Source of the DNA: Ilumatobacteraceae bacterium
GTDB taxonomy: Bacteria > Actinomycetota > Acidimicrobiia > Acidimicrobiales > Ilumatobacteraceae
Reading direction: 5' to 3'
Length of the DNA: 33,235 bases
NCBI GenBank assembly: GCA_007117775.1
Contig: SKFX01000071.1
Location: 1-33,235, forward strand
Both the position numbers and the translations under genes were made by a program. Positions 14,145-22,122 of the stretch are shown in pieces. Under the pieces are notes generated by a model. That model saw only the letters and a list, made by a program, of their open reading frames with translations. It had not been told where the DNA came from and did no database searches. Each line of letters opens with the position of its first letter. Position 1 is the stretch's first letter.

Positions 14145-15263
14145 TCACGATGCGCGGAGTTGGTCGACGATGAGATCGATACAGCCGACGAGCGCCTCCA
14201 CATCGGCGGGGTCGATGGCGGGGAACATCCCGATGCGCAACTGGTTGCGACCCAGTTTGCGATAGCTGTCGGTATCGACGATGCCATTCGCGCGCAGCGC
14301 AGCACAGACATCGTCTGCCAAGACCGACTCATCGAGATCGATCGTGCCGACCACATTGGACCGCTTGGAGGGATCGGCCACGAACGGCGACGCCCACTCG
14401 CGTTCGGCTGCCCAGCCGTACAGGATCTGTGCTGAATGCTGTGAGCGGCCCGCCGCCCAGTCGAGACCACCGTGATCGAGCATCCAGTGGATCTGGGCAT
14501 CGAGCATGACCAGGGTCGCGAGCGCCGGGGTGTTGTAGGTCTGATCGGCCCGGCTGTTGGTCAGCGCGATCGCGAGATCCAGCGATGCCGGCCGCCACCG
14601 CTGCGATGCGCCGATCGACTCGATGCGTTCGACGGCAGCCGGTGAACACGCCGCCAGCCACAGACCACCGTCGGATGCGAAGCTCTTCTGCGGTGCGAAG
14701 TAGTACACGTCCACCTGGTTCGGATCCCAGATGAGGCCCCCGGCGGCCGAGGTGGCATCGACGAGCACCATGCCACCACCGCTCGGACGCACCAGTTCCA
14801 TCGCCACGCCCGTCGACGTCTCGTTATGGGTGAAGGCGTACACGTCGATATCGGCCGCAGGGTTGGGTGCGGGGTGATCACCGGGAGCGGATTCGACGAT
14901 GTCGGGCTCTGGCAGATGTGGTGCGGCGGCGACCGCAGCGGCGAATTTGGACGAGAACTCACCGAACACCAGATGCTGGCTGATGCCGTTCAACAACCCG
15001 AATGTGGCCACATCCCAGAACACCGTGCTGCCACCGTTTCCCAACACGATCTCCCAACCGTCAGGCAGGCCGAACAAGTCACTGAGGCCCGTGCGGACCG
15101 ATGAGACGACGTTCTTGACCGGAGCCTTGCGGTGCGAGGTGCCCATGATCTGTGACGCGGCGAGTGCCTCGAGTTGTTCGGGCCGGACCTTGGAGGGTCC
15201 GCAGCCGAAACGGCCGTCGGCGGGCAGGGCGTTCGAGGGGAGTCGGATCGATGTCGGGTCCAC
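14145..15263 (-). CDS. serC: Phosphoserine aminotransferase
   Basis: Class V PLP aminotransferase that converts 3-phosphohydroxypyruvate to phosphoserine, step two of serine synthesis. The 372-residue protein matches the actinobacterial/mycobacterial SerC form. The N-terminal DGRFGCGPSKVRPEQL is diagnostic, MGTSHRKAPVK follows near 41, and the PLP lysine is Lys193 in YFAPQKSFASDGG. The C-terminus (YRKLGRNQLRIGMFPAIDP) contains the substrate arginine. The start is a GTG at 15263. It lies within an inverted repeat shared with the divergent aminotransferase gene, whose start is only 17 bp away. Probably the first gene of a two-gene unit with the PAC2 gene. Confidence 0.94.
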   Translation of the reverse strand: MDPTSIRLPSNALPADGRFGCGPSKVRPEQLEALAASQIMGTSHRKAPVKNVVSSVRTGLSDLFGLPDGWEIVLGNGGSTVFWDVATFGLLNGISQHLVFGEFSSKFAAAVAAAPHLPEPDIVESAPGDHPAPNPAADIDVYAFTHNETSTGVAMELVRPSGGGMVLVDATSAAGGLIWDPNQVDVYYFAPQKSFASDGGLWLAACSPAAVERIESIGASQRWRPASLDLAIALTNSRADQTYNTPALATLVMLDAQIHWMLDHGGLDWAAGRSQHSAQILYGWAAEREWASPFVADPSKRSNVVGTIDLDESVLADDVCAALRANGIVDTDSYRKLGRNQLRIGMFPAIDPADVEALVGCIDLIVDQLRAS

Positions 15264-15292
15264 GTCCCCAGCATGCCAGCATGGGGGACGTG
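15261..15292. promoter_or_regulatory. Inverted repeat embracing both divergent start codons (serC / aspartate aminotransferase)
   Basis: CACGTCCCC (15261-15269) and GGGGACGTG (15284-15292) form a perfect 9-bp inverted repeat with a 14-nt centre that contains the palindrome GCATGC. The outer triplet of each arm is an in-frame GTG: the serC start on minus, and a possible start on plus. It may be an operator acting on both genes, or the mirrored ends of two leaderless messages. Function is inferred; the symmetry is seen directly. Confidence 0.6.
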
Positions 15293-16483
15293 AATCGCAT
15301 CTCAGCCCGTCTCGCCGCCATCGCCCCGTCGGCCACGCTCGCCGTGGACGCCAAGGCCAAAGCCATGCAGGCCGAAGGCCTCGACGTCATTGGTTTCGGT
15401 GCCGGTGAACCCGACTTCGCGACCCCGGACCATATCGTCGCCGCCGCCCAGGCGGCCTGTGGTGACGTGCGCAACCATCGCTATTCACCCGCCGGGGGTC
15501 TGCCCGAACTCAAGGCCGCCGTGGTGGCCAAGACGGCGCGCGACTCAGGGTATGGGATCGATGCCTCCCAGGTGCTGATCACCAACGGCGGCAAGCACGC
15601 GGTCTACACCGCATTCGCCGTGCTCTGCGATCCGGGCGATGAGGTGATCTGTCCCGCTCCGTACTGGACCACCTATCCCGAGGCGATCGCCCTCGCGGGT
15701 GGGGTCCCGGTGGTCATCGACACCGATGACACGTCGGGATTCAAAGTCACCGTCGACCAACTCGAGGCGGCCCGCACCGAGCGGACCAAGCTGATGCTCT
15801 TCGTCAGCCCCGACAATCCCTCGGGCGCGGTGTACAGCCCCGATGAGGTGGCCGAGATCGGCCGCTGGGCGGCGGCCAACGACATCTGGGTGCTGACCGA
15901 CGAGATCTATGAACACCTCGTCTACGGCGAGCACGCGTTCGCCTCGATGCCGGTGCTGGTGCCCGAGATCGCTGATCGCTGCATCGTCGTCAACGGTGTG
16001 GCCAAGACCTATGCGATGACGGGATGGCGCGTCGGTTGGATGATCGCTCCGGCCGATGTCACCAAGGCCGCCACGAACTACCAGAGCCACGTCACCTCCA
16101 ATGTCGCCAATATCTCCCAGCGCGCCGCCATCGCTGCGCTCGAGGGTCCCCTCGATGATGTCATGGAGATGCGTACCGCCTTTGAGCGGCGCGGCACCAC
16201 GATGTGGCGGATGCTGAACGAGATCGATGGGGTCAGCTGTCTCGAACCCCAGGGGGCGTTCTATTGCTTCCCGAACATGACCGGATTGCTCGGGCGCGAG
16301 ATCGCTGGCACCACTCCGACGACGACGCTCGAGTTGGCCGAACTGGTCCTCGCCGAGGCCAAGGTCGCGCTGGTGCCCGGTGAGGCGTTCGGCGCGCCGG
16401 GTTATGTGCGGCTGTCGTTCGCGCTCGGCGATGATTCGCTCGCCGAGGGGATCGGACGCCTGGCCGACTTGGTGGCGCGCTGA
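15281..16483 (+). CDS. Aspartate aminotransferase-type class I PLP aminotransferase
   Basis: Fold-type I aminotransferase, probably aspartate/2-oxoglutarate. It reads SARLAAIAPSATLAVDAKAK at the N-terminus, then GFGAGEPDFATPDHI near 36, YSPAGGLPELKAAV near 68 and SPDNPSGAVYSP near 175. The PLP lysine is in GVAKTYAMTGWRVGW near 243, and the C-terminal YVRLSFALGDD provides the substrate-binding Arg. About 400 residues, normal for the family. The ATG at 15281 adds three residues to the GTG at 15290. The GTG gives the more usual N-terminus, and neither has a well-spaced Shine-Dalgarno. It is divergent from serC, also a glutamate-dependent aminotransferase. Its last 82 nt overlap the convergent DUF368 gene. 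Exact substrate is not determined by sequence alone. Confidence 0.88.
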   Translation: MGDVNRISARLAAIAPSATLAVDAKAKAMQAEGLDVIGFGAGEPDFATPDHIVAAAQAACGDVRNHRYSPAGGLPELKAAVVAKTARDSGYGIDASQVLITNGGKHAVYTAFAVLCDPGDEVICPAPYWTTYPEAIALAGGVPVVIDTDDTSGFKVTVDQLEAARTERTKLMLFVSPDNPSGAVYSPDEVAEIGRWAAANDIWVLTDEIYEHLVYGEHAFASMPVLVPEIADRCIVVNGVAKTYAMTGWRVGWMIAPADVTKAATNYQSHVTSNVANISQRAAIAALEGPLDDVMEMRTAFERRGTTMWRMLNEIDGVSCLEPQGAFYCFPNMTGLLGREIAGTTPTTTLELAELVLAEAKVALVPGEAFGAPGYVRLSFALGDDSLAEGIGRLADLVAR

Positions 16484-17355
16484 GCGGTCGCCTCGACCAC
16501 GAGGATCGCAGCGAAGGCGGCGACGGCCAGGGCGACTGGGATCCAGACCTGTTCGCGCGGTGCTGACATCTCGGTGGTGCTGACCCCACCTGGCCATGGC
16601 CACAGCACCCGCAACGACCCGATCATCAGCCCGATCATGGTGGCAATGACGAGGTCGTGGTGGTGCTCGAGCAGCCAGTTGAGCAGTGTCGAGAACACTG
16701 CGAGGCCGGTGATGCAGCCGACGACGAAGACCGCGAGTGTCACCAGATCGCGCTCTGAGACCGCCCCGAGCACCTCTGCGTACATGCCGATCATCACGAG
16801 GATCAACGATCCGGAGATCCCGGGCAGGATCATCGCGCAGATCGCGATCGCCCCGGCGAAGAAGAACACCCACAGCGGTTCGGTGACCACCTTCTCCGCC
16901 GTCGACTCGGTATTCGAACGCAGACCGAGCACCAAGAACAACATCACGGCAGCAGCCACCGCAGCGCCGATCGCTGTCGGGGTGATCGTGCCGATCAGCC
17001 GCCAAGCGATGACGATGGCACCGGTGACGAGACCGAAGAACACCGCTGCGGTCGCGATCGGCTGCTCATCGAGCAACCGGGTCAGCAGGCCCGAGAGAGC
17101 GATGACCGCTGCGAGGATGCCGACGAGCAGGCCGATCAGCCATCCCCATTCGACGGCTGCGAAGCGGTCCTTGATCCGCTCGACATCTCGCCCGAGGATC
17201 GCCCGGAGCACCTCGGCGCCAGCGTGCACATTGGCGATCAGTCGCTCGTAGATCCCGGTGACGAGCGCCACGGTGCCGCCCGAGACACCGGGCACGAGAT
17301 CGGCGGTCCCCATGGCGAAGCCGCGGGCGATCTGGGAGACGACGGTGCGTGCCAT
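16402..17355 (-). CDS. DUF368 / PopT-type undecaprenyl-phosphate translocase
   Basis: The DUF368 family was shown to flip the lipid carrier undecaprenyl phosphate back to the inner leaflet for reuse in cell-wall synthesis. The two family motifs are clear: ADLVPGVSGGTVALVTGIYE near residue 18 and AMILPGISGSLILVMIGMYA near 172, which form the inverted re-entrant core. About 8 hydrophobic segments cover the 317 residues. The last 30 residues are polar and Ser/Arg-rich (KSARRPIPSASESSPSANDS), and that tail is encoded opposite the 3' end of the aminotransferase gene. It is divergent from the CNNM-type gene across 125 bp in which I see no clear promoter. Confidence 0.88.
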   Translation of the reverse strand: MARTVVSQIARGFAMGTADLVPGVSGGTVALVTGIYERLIANVHAGAEVLRAILGRDVERIKDRFAAVEWGWLIGLLVGILAAVIALSGLLTRLLDEQPIATAAVFFGLVTGAIVIAWRLIGTITPTAIGAAVAAAVMLFLVLGLRSNTESTAEKVVTEPLWVFFFAGAIAICAMILPGISGSLILVMIGMYAEVLGAVSERDLVTLAVFVVGCITGLAVFSTLLNWLLEHHHDLVIATMIGLMIGSLRVLWPWPGGVSTTEMSAPREQVWIPVALAVAAFAAILVVEATAQRATKSARRPIPSASESSPSANDSRT

Positions 17356-17480
17356 GGCCTCAACCTAGTGCGCACGGTGGGGCGGCATCGGTGAGACCAC
17401 CACGGCATCGCTGCGGTCGGACGGCCTCGTCGTGGTCGGGTCCGCAGATGACGATTCTCGACACTGCGTAACGTGGGGGG

Positions 17481-18791
17481 ATGGGAGAACTCTGGGTACA
17501 GCTGGTCGTGGTCGCAGGATTGATCATTCTCAACGCTGCGTTCGCCGGCACCGAACTCGCGTTGGTGTCGCTGCGCGAGACCCAGATCAACGATCTCGAG
17601 CGTCGCAGCCGAACCGGCGCCAGTCTGGCGCGGCTCGCCCGGCAGCCGAATCGCTTCATGGCGACCATCCAGATCGGGATCACCCTGGCAGGATTGCTCG
17701 CCTCGGCGACCGCAGCGGTGTCGTTGGCGCGACCCCTCGAGGACCGGCTCGGGTTCTTCGGTGCCGCGGCCGCCCCGGCGTCGGTGATCATCGTCACCCT
17801 GGTGCTGGCGTATTTCACGCTGGTCATCGGCGAACTCGCTCCCAAGCGCATCGCCATGCAGCGCGCCGAGGCATGGGGCCTGGTGATGGCCCGCCCGCTC
17901 GGCGCGCTCTCGGTGGTGACGCGCCCGGTGGTGGCGCTGTTGTCGGCATCCACCGATCTCGTGGTGCGCCTCGCCGGCGGCGACCCGCGGGTCCGCACCG
18001 CAGAGGTGACCGTCGAGGAACTGCGCGAGATGGTGGCACTGCATCGCACCTTCACCCCCGAACAGCGCCGGATCGTCGATGGGGCCTTTGAGATCCTTGA
18101 GCGGCGTCTCGACGAGGTGCTGGTGCCGAGGCGCGATGTCTTCGTCCTCGACGCCGACCTCGATACCGCCGATGCCCTGGTCGCGTTGCAAGATTCGGGC
18201 CATACGCGTGCCCCGGTGGCCCCCGAGCGGAATCTGGACCGTGTCACCGGCACGGTCCATCTGCGCGACCTCATCGGGGTCCAGGGTGCGGCGGTCGGCG
18301 AATTGGCCGCACCAGTGCCGGCATTCCCGGGTACCGCGACCGCGCTGGTGGTACTGCGCGAACTTCAGAATCAGCGCCGACAGATGGCGCTTGTGGTGAA
18401 TGAGCACGGCGGCTCGATCGGCATCGTCACCGTCGAGGACCTCGTCGAGGAGATGGTCGGTGAGATCTACGATGAGGTTGACCGCGAACCGGTCACGGTG
18501 CAGATCGGCGACGACGGTACGGTGACGCTGCCCGGCAGGTTCGCGATCCACGATCTCGCTGAGATCGGCGTCGACCTGCCGACCGGTGAATACGTCACGG
18601 TGGCCGGACTGATCCTGCATCGGCTCCAGCGCATTCCCCAGACCGGGGACGTGCTCGAGCTCGAGGGCTGGGAGATCACGGTGGTGGTCGTCGAGCGCCA
18701 CTCGATCCGATCCGTCAGGCTGCGTCCGCTCAGACCGAATCGCGCCGATGCTCCATCGGGGCCCGAGGGGTCTGATCCTCGCCGGGATTGA
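17481..18791 (+). CDS. CNNM/CorC (HlyC-type) membrane protein with CBS domains
   Basis: Member of the DUF21-CBS-CorC_HlyC family, associated with Mg2+/Co2+ homeostasis and often labelled hemolysin. Residues 1-180 are the DUF21/CNNM membrane domain, with the hallmark LNAAFAGTELALVSLRETQIN and FTLVIGELAPKRIAMQRA. A helical linker (RRIVDGAFEILERRLDEVLVP) leads to a paired CBS region (about 215-335; MALVVNEHGGSIGIVTVEDLVEEMVGEIYDE). The C-terminal CorC_HlyC domain (about 350-425) contains LPGRFAIHDLAEIGVDLP. The ATG at 17481 follows a GGGGGG stretch that may serve as ribosome-binding site. The C-terminal tail PNRADAPSGPEGSDPRRD overlaps a candidate small ORF on the other strand. Confidence 0.9.
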   Translation: MGELWVQLVVVAGLIILNAAFAGTELALVSLRETQINDLERRSRTGASLARLARQPNRFMATIQIGITLAGLLASATAAVSLARPLEDRLGFFGAAAAPASVIIVTLVLAYFTLVIGELAPKRIAMQRAEAWGLVMARPLGALSVVTRPVVALLSASTDLVVRLAGGDPRVRTAEVTVEELREMVALHRTFTPEQRRIVDGAFEILERRLDEVLVPRRDVFVLDADLDTADALVALQDSGHTRAPVAPERNLDRVTGTVHLRDLIGVQGAAVGELAAPVPAFPGTATALVVLRELQNQRRQMALVVNEHGGSIGIVTVEDLVEEMVGEIYDEVDREPVTVQIGDDGTVTLPGRFAIHDLAEIGVDLPTGEYVTVAGLILHRLQRIPQTGDVLELEGWEITVVVVERHSIRSVRLRPLRPNRADAPSGPEGSDPRRD

Positions 18792-18879
18792 CCATCGGGT
18801 CACCGGGCCGGATCACAACGGCGTACAGCTCCGCGGGTTCGGTCTTGGCGATCTTCGACTCAGCGCCACCAGAGTTCAT
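18730..18879 (-). CDS. Candidate small ORF (49 aa) following cobS
   Basis: An uninterrupted frame starting ATG at 18879 encodes 49 residues beginning MNSGGAESKIAKTEPAELY and containing VVIRPGDPMVNPGEDQTP. It overlaps the last 20 nt of cobS, fills the otherwise empty 68-bp gap, and runs 62 nt into the 3' end of the convergent CNNM gene. Third codon positions are about 75% G/C, comparable with coding sequence but not proof. There is no Shine-Dalgarno, so translation would depend on coupling with cobS. I recognise no family. It could be chance, since high-GC DNA keeps frames open. Confidence 0.35.
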   Translation of the reverse strand: MNSGGAESKIAKTEPAELYAVVIRPGDPMVNPGEDQTPRAPMEHRRDSV

Positions 18880-19633
18880 GGTGGCCGGCGAGTCCGACGA
18901 CCGTCACCAACACTGCGATCTCGGCGATCTGCTCGATCGCCCCGAGCACATCGCCGCTCAATCCGCCGATACGACGCCGGGCCAACACGATCACCACTGC
19001 GGCAGCGACTCCGGCGACCACGGTCACCGGGATCACCCACCAGCCGATCACCGCGGTCGTGATCGCAAGACCTGAGATCACTGCGATGAGGGTCCGGTGC
19101 GTCGACACCGATGAGACGTATCCGGCACCGAGGCCGTCGGGCCGAGCCAATCGGCCGGATTTCATCGATGCCACCGCAATGGTGCGCGCCAGGGTGTGCG
19201 CAGCGATGAGACCGGCAGCGGCCACGGCGGGCACCAGAGCCGCGACGGCCAGGATCCGGATGATGAGCGACCCGCTGAGCGCTGCCACACCGTAGGTGCC
19301 ATGGCGTGGATCGTTCAGGATCCGCAGGCGCTCCTCGACGCTCCAACCCCCAGCGAAGGCATCGGCGATATCGGCGAGGCCGTCCTCGTGGAAGGCGCCG
19401 GTGATGAGCACCCCGACCAGCACCGCAAGCGCAGCTGCCACCGACATCGCGAGGACCTGCGACGCTGCGAGCACGACTGCCGCAGTGATCGTGCCGATGA
19501 GCGCACCGACGGTTGGGAACCACGCCACCGCAGCGTCGAGTCGGCCGGCGGTCGGCATCGGTGCGGGGATCCGCGTCAGGAACTGGACTGCGCCGCGCAG
19601 GCCGTAGGCCGGTGTGTGCTCAGCCGGATCCAT
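18860..19633 (-). CDS. cobS: Adenosylcobinamide-GDP ribazoletransferase (cobalamin synthase)
   Basis: Integral membrane enzyme that joins activated adenosylcobinamide-GDP to alpha-ribazole, the last condensation of B12 synthesis. The 257-residue protein starts MDPAEHTPAYGLRGAVQFLTRIPAP, matching the normal CobS N-terminus. An upstream ATG at 19714 lies inside cobT and is rejected. The family signature GAFHEDGLADIADAFAGG sits near 81-98, and the remainder is mostly hydrophobic helices ending LAGHHELWWR. The start overlaps the cobT 3' end by 14 nt. Fourth gene of cobO-cobU-cobT-cobS, the nucleotide-loop assembly and salvage set. No corrin-ring synthesis genes are in the window. Confidence 0.95.
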   Translation of the reverse strand: MDPAEHTPAYGLRGAVQFLTRIPAPMPTAGRLDAAVAWFPTVGALIGTITAAVVLAASQVLAMSVAAALAVLVGVLITGAFHEDGLADIADAFAGGWSVEERLRILNDPRHGTYGVAALSGSLIIRILAVAALVPAVAAAGLIAAHTLARTIAVASMKSGRLARPDGLGAGYVSSVSTHRTLIAVISGLAITTAVIGWWVIPVTVVAGVAAAVVIVLARRRIGGLSGDVLGAIEQIAEIAVLVTVVGLAGHHELWWR

Positions 19634-20618
19634 CGAACCACTCGTCGAAGGTGGGCACCTCGCTGATCCCGGCACAGGCCATCGCGACGAGGGGTACCGC
19701 CGCCATGGCACCACTGCCCTCTCCGAGGCGCATATCGAGATCCAACAGCGGCCGTTTGCCCAAGCGGTCGAGGAGGCGGCGGTGACCCGGTTCGGCCGAA
19801 CAGTGGCCGACCATACAGTGATCGAGCGCCGTGGGTTCGATCGTCGCGAGCGGCAGCACCGCAGCGGTCACGACATAGCCATCGAGCATCACCGGGATCG
19901 ACCGCAGTCGAGCCGCCACGGTTGCGGCTGCGAGGGCGACGAGTTCAGCACCGCCGACCTCGCGCAGCACCTCGATCGGATCGGTGATCCCAGCGATCCG
20001 TCGCACTGCTTCTTGGACGGCGACGCGTTTGCGTTCGAGCCCGTCATCGTCGATTCCGGTGCCGCGACCCACCCACGCGGCGGTCTCGCCGCCGGCGAGC
20101 GCGGCGGCCACCGCCGCTGATGGTGTGGTGTTACCGATGCCCATCTCGCCGAGCACCAACAGATCGGTGTCGAGGGCGTCGACCGCCGCAACGGCAGCCT
20201 CGACGACGTCGGCGAAGCGGGCCTCATCGAGTGCGGCCTCGTAACGGATGTCGCCGGTCGGGACGCCGATTCCCACATCGACGGCGGTCACCTGGGCGCC
20301 GGCGAGGCGGGCGAAGGCGGTGATCGTGGAGCGATGTTGGCGGTAGGCGTTGAACATCGCCTCGGTGACACCGGTCGGATAGGCGCTGATTTCGGTGGCG
20401 GCTGCCACCCCGTGATCGGCTGCGAAGATCAAGCCGGCTGGTGCTTGGATGCGCGGCATGGCGGTGTGGTGCCAGCCGGCGATCCATTCGGCCACCTCAT
20501 CGAGCCATCGCAGGGCACCGTTGGGCCGCAGTACCTGAGCGGCGCGGGTGTGGACCGCAGCGGCCGCTGACTGATCGCAGGTCGGTAGGCGTTTGAGCGC
20601 ATCATGGATCCAGGTCAT
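19620..20618 (-). CDS. cobT: Nicotinate-nucleotide-dimethylbenzimidazole phosphoribosyltransferase
   Basis: Activates the lower-ligand base (dimethylbenzimidazole) to alpha-ribazole phosphate. The 332-residue protein has FAADHGVAAATEISAYPTGV near 65, the substrate loop VLGEMGIGNTTPSAAVAAAL near 155, and the catalytic glutamate near residue 300 in RLGEGSGAMAAVPLV. These are family signatures in the expected order. The ATG overlaps the cobU stop by 4 nt, and its own 3' end overlaps cobS. No separate alpha-ribazole phosphatase (cobC) is seen here. Confidence 0.96.
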   Translation of the reverse strand: MTWIHDALKRLPTCDQSAAAAVHTRAAQVLRPNGALRWLDEVAEWIAGWHHTAMPRIQAPAGLIFAADHGVAAATEISAYPTGVTEAMFNAYRQHRSTITAFARLAGAQVTAVDVGIGVPTGDIRYEAALDEARFADVVEAAVAAVDALDTDLLVLGEMGIGNTTPSAAVAAALAGGETAAWVGRGTGIDDDGLERKRVAVQEAVRRIAGITDPIEVLREVGGAELVALAAATVAARLRSIPVMLDGYVVTAAVLPLATIEPTALDHCMVGHCSAEPGHRRLLDRLGKRPLLDLDMRLGEGSGAMAAVPLVAMACAGISEVPTFDEWFDGSG

Positions 20619-21154
20619 CTCAGTCCTTCGGGCGGGTCGGTGAGCATCACGGCTCGACCGGCGACCAGCATCAGGCGGTGATCCGCTGCGGCCATGACCG
20701 CCTGGTTGACACGGCCGAGGATCTCACTGAAGTGCCGGCCGAGTTCGGATTCCGGATGCACGCCGAGGCCGACCTCATTGGTGATCACCAGACTGGGCGG
20801 GACTCGAGCGGTGAGCGCGGTGACCACGTTGGTTGTTGCAGTGGCGATCGCCGACGCATCGTCGCCGCGCCATATGAGATTGCTGACCCAGAGTGTGAGG
20901 CAGTCGATGATCACGATGTCGTCTGGAACCGTCGCGAGCACTCGGGCCAACTCGACCGGTTCCTCGATGAGGCCCCAGTCATCGGGGCGCTCGGCGCGAT
21001 GGCGCTCGATGCGGGTATCGAGGTCGACGTCACCGTCGATGCGCGGCGCAGTGGCGATGAAGGTGACGCGACGATCCGCGTGCTCCGTGACGGTGCGCAC
21101 CGCGTAGGCGCTCTTGCCACTGCGGACCCCGCCGATGATCAAGGTGAGAGACAT
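20615..21154 (-). CDS. cobU: Adenosylcobinamide kinase / adenosylcobinamide-phosphate guanylyltransferase
   Basis: Bifunctional enzyme that phosphorylates adenosylcobinamide and then transfers GMP to it. The 179-residue protein begins with the P-loop IIGGVRSGKSAYA (Lys14). The histidine that carries the GMP intermediate is probably His52 in TRIERHRAERPDDW. IIDCLTLWVSNL near 83 and ITNEVGLGVHPESELGRHF near 124 complete the family pattern. It is translationally coupled to cobT by a 4-nt overlap and lies 54 nt downstream of cobO, with a short direct repeat in that gap. Confidence 0.96.
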   Translation of the reverse strand: MSLTLIIGGVRSGKSAYAVRTVTEHADRRVTFIATAPRIDGDVDLDTRIERHRAERPDDWGLIEEPVELARVLATVPDDIVIIDCLTLWVSNLIWRGDDASAIATATTNVVTALTARVPPSLVITNEVGLGVHPESELGRHFSEILGRVNQAVMAAADHRLMLVAGRAVMLTDPPEGLR

Positions 21155-21176
21155 CTGTCGCAGAGTGGTAGGCCGG

Positions 21177-21197
21177 GTGTTGGCAGAGTGTTGGCAG
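21177..21197 (+). repeat. Short direct repeat in the cobO-cobU gap
   Basis: GTGTTGGCAG occurs twice (21177-21186 and 21188-21197) with one base between, in the 54-bp gap before cobU. I see no hairpin or known site in it. Confidence 0.8.
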
Positions 21198-21208
21198 GAT
21201 CGGATCGG

Positions 21209-21796
21209 TCAGTAGTCGATACCGCGCTTGGCGCGGATCCCGCGCTGATAGGCGTGCTTGACCTCGCGCATCTCGGTCACGGTGTCGGCCATCTCGATGA
21301 ACTCCTCGGGCGCATCGCGTCCGGTGATCACGACGTTGACCGTCTCGGGTCGGCCGGTGACGGTGTCGACGACATTCTGGGCGGGCAGCCATCCCCAACT
21401 GCACAGATAGGTCAACTCGTCCAAGATGATGAGTTGGTAGTCGCCGCTGTTGATCAGGCGAGATGCCTCTGCCCAGCCCTCAGCGGCATGGGCGCGGTCT
21501 CGGTCGAGGTTGTCTGAGTCCCAGGTGAACCCGTCACCGAAGGCGAACCAGTCCACGCCGAGCTTGCGGCCCATGGTCTCCTCGCCGACCTTCCAGTCGC
21601 CGCTCTTGATGAACTGCACCACCGCGACCTTCCAGTCGAGAGCGAGGGCGCGGACCATCACGCCGAATGCTGCGGAACTCTTGCCCTTGCCGTTGCCGGT
21701 GTTGACCAGCACCAGTGACTGAGCTGAGCGCAAGCCGTCGGGTCGCGGATCCTCGGTGAGCGGATCGGTGCTGGAGTCGGAGTCGTGATTCGTCAT
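21209..21796 (-). CDS. cobO: Cob(I)alamin (corrinoid) adenosyltransferase, CobO/BtuR type
   Basis: Transfers the adenosyl group of ATP to reduced cobalt, making adenosylcobalamin or adenosylcobinamide. The 195-residue protein has the CobA/CobO P-loop VNTGNGKGKSSAAFG near 32, VVQFIKSGDWKVGEE near 59, a Walker B-like LIILDELTYLCSWGWL near 118, VVITGRDAPEEFIEMADTVT near 150, and the family C-terminus KHAYQRGIRAKRGIDY. I chose the ATG at 21796 over one at 21853, since TATGCT (21806-21811) sits 9 nt upstream as a -10. It heads the cobO-U-T-S operon, divergent from the riboswitch-btuFCD unit, and I see no riboswitch on this strand. Confidence 0.95.
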   Translation of the reverse strand: MTNHDSDSSTDPLTEDPRPDGLRSAQSLVLVNTGNGKGKSSAAFGVMVRALALDWKVAVVQFIKSGDWKVGEETMGRKLGVDWFAFGDGFTWDSDNLDRDRAHAAEGWAEASRLINSGDYQLIILDELTYLCSWGWLPAQNVVDTVTGRPETVNVVITGRDAPEEFIEMADTVTEMREVKHAYQRGIRAKRGIDY

Positions 21797-21811
21797 GGAT
21801 CCCCGAGCATA
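21797..21811 (-). promoter_or_regulatory. Candidate -10 element of the cob operon
   Basis: TATGCT on minus (21806-21811) is 9 nt upstream of the cobO ATG, giving a near-leaderless transcript. No clear -35. Confidence 0.4.
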
Positions 21812-21916
21812 CGCAGAGCGCTGTACCGCGCGAGATGACGGGGCTGAGATCAACCTCGTATCAACTCGTCACTCGAGGACGCGATCGGAATCTGTGCCGC
21901 GTCGAGGTCGATGGTG

Positions 21917-21922
21917 TATGGT
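21917..21922 (+). promoter_or_regulatory. Candidate -10 element of the cobalamin riboswitch transcript
   Basis: TATGGT (21917-21922) lies about 8 nt before the expected 5' end of the aptamer. The same hexamer lies in the corresponding place before the TPP riboswitch at 32194-32199. No clear -35. Confidence 0.4.
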
Positions 21923-21929
21923 CACCGAT

Positions 21930-22110
21930 GAGGACGAACCAGCGAAGTCCGGTGAGATTCCGGCACTGTCCCGCAACGGTAATCCTGACGAACTGAGAGT
22001 TCGGGCCCCCGGGGCCCGCACCGGGTTCGATCAGGTGAGTCCGGTCGCCTGGCCGCCCTCGCGAAATCAGACCCTCGAGGCAAGGGCGGTTCGCAGACCG
22101 GAAGGTCGCA
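21930..22110 (+). promoter_or_regulatory. Cobalamin riboswitch controlling btuFCD
   Basis: The aptamer core is recognisable: GAAGTCCGGTGAGATTCCGG (21945-21964), then CACTGTCCCGCAACGGTAA (21965-21982). The B12 box AGTCCGGTCGCCTGG lies at 22038-22052. Between them is a strong GC stem around GGGCCCCCGGGGCCC (22003-22017). A GACC-GGAA-GGTC tetraloop hairpin (22096-22107) follows the aptamer. AdoCbl or a related cobalamin should bind and lower expression of the importer. No intrinsic terminator follows, so control is probably at translation, through the hairpin at 22123-22140. The 3' boundary is approximate. Confidence 0.9.
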
Positions 22111-22122
22111 GACCCAACTTGT

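Noticed and set aside
15545..17005. A 486-codon open frame on minus spanning the aminotransferase and PopT genes
   Set aside because: Shadow of two well-supported genes. It is out of frame with PopT on its own strand and shows only Arg/Asp/His-rich low complexity.
17238..18803. A 521-codon open frame on minus across the CNNM-type gene
   Set aside because: Antisense to a clear DUF21-CBS-CorC protein and spans the divergent promoter gap. Composition is Arg/His/Asp/Gln-rich without motifs.
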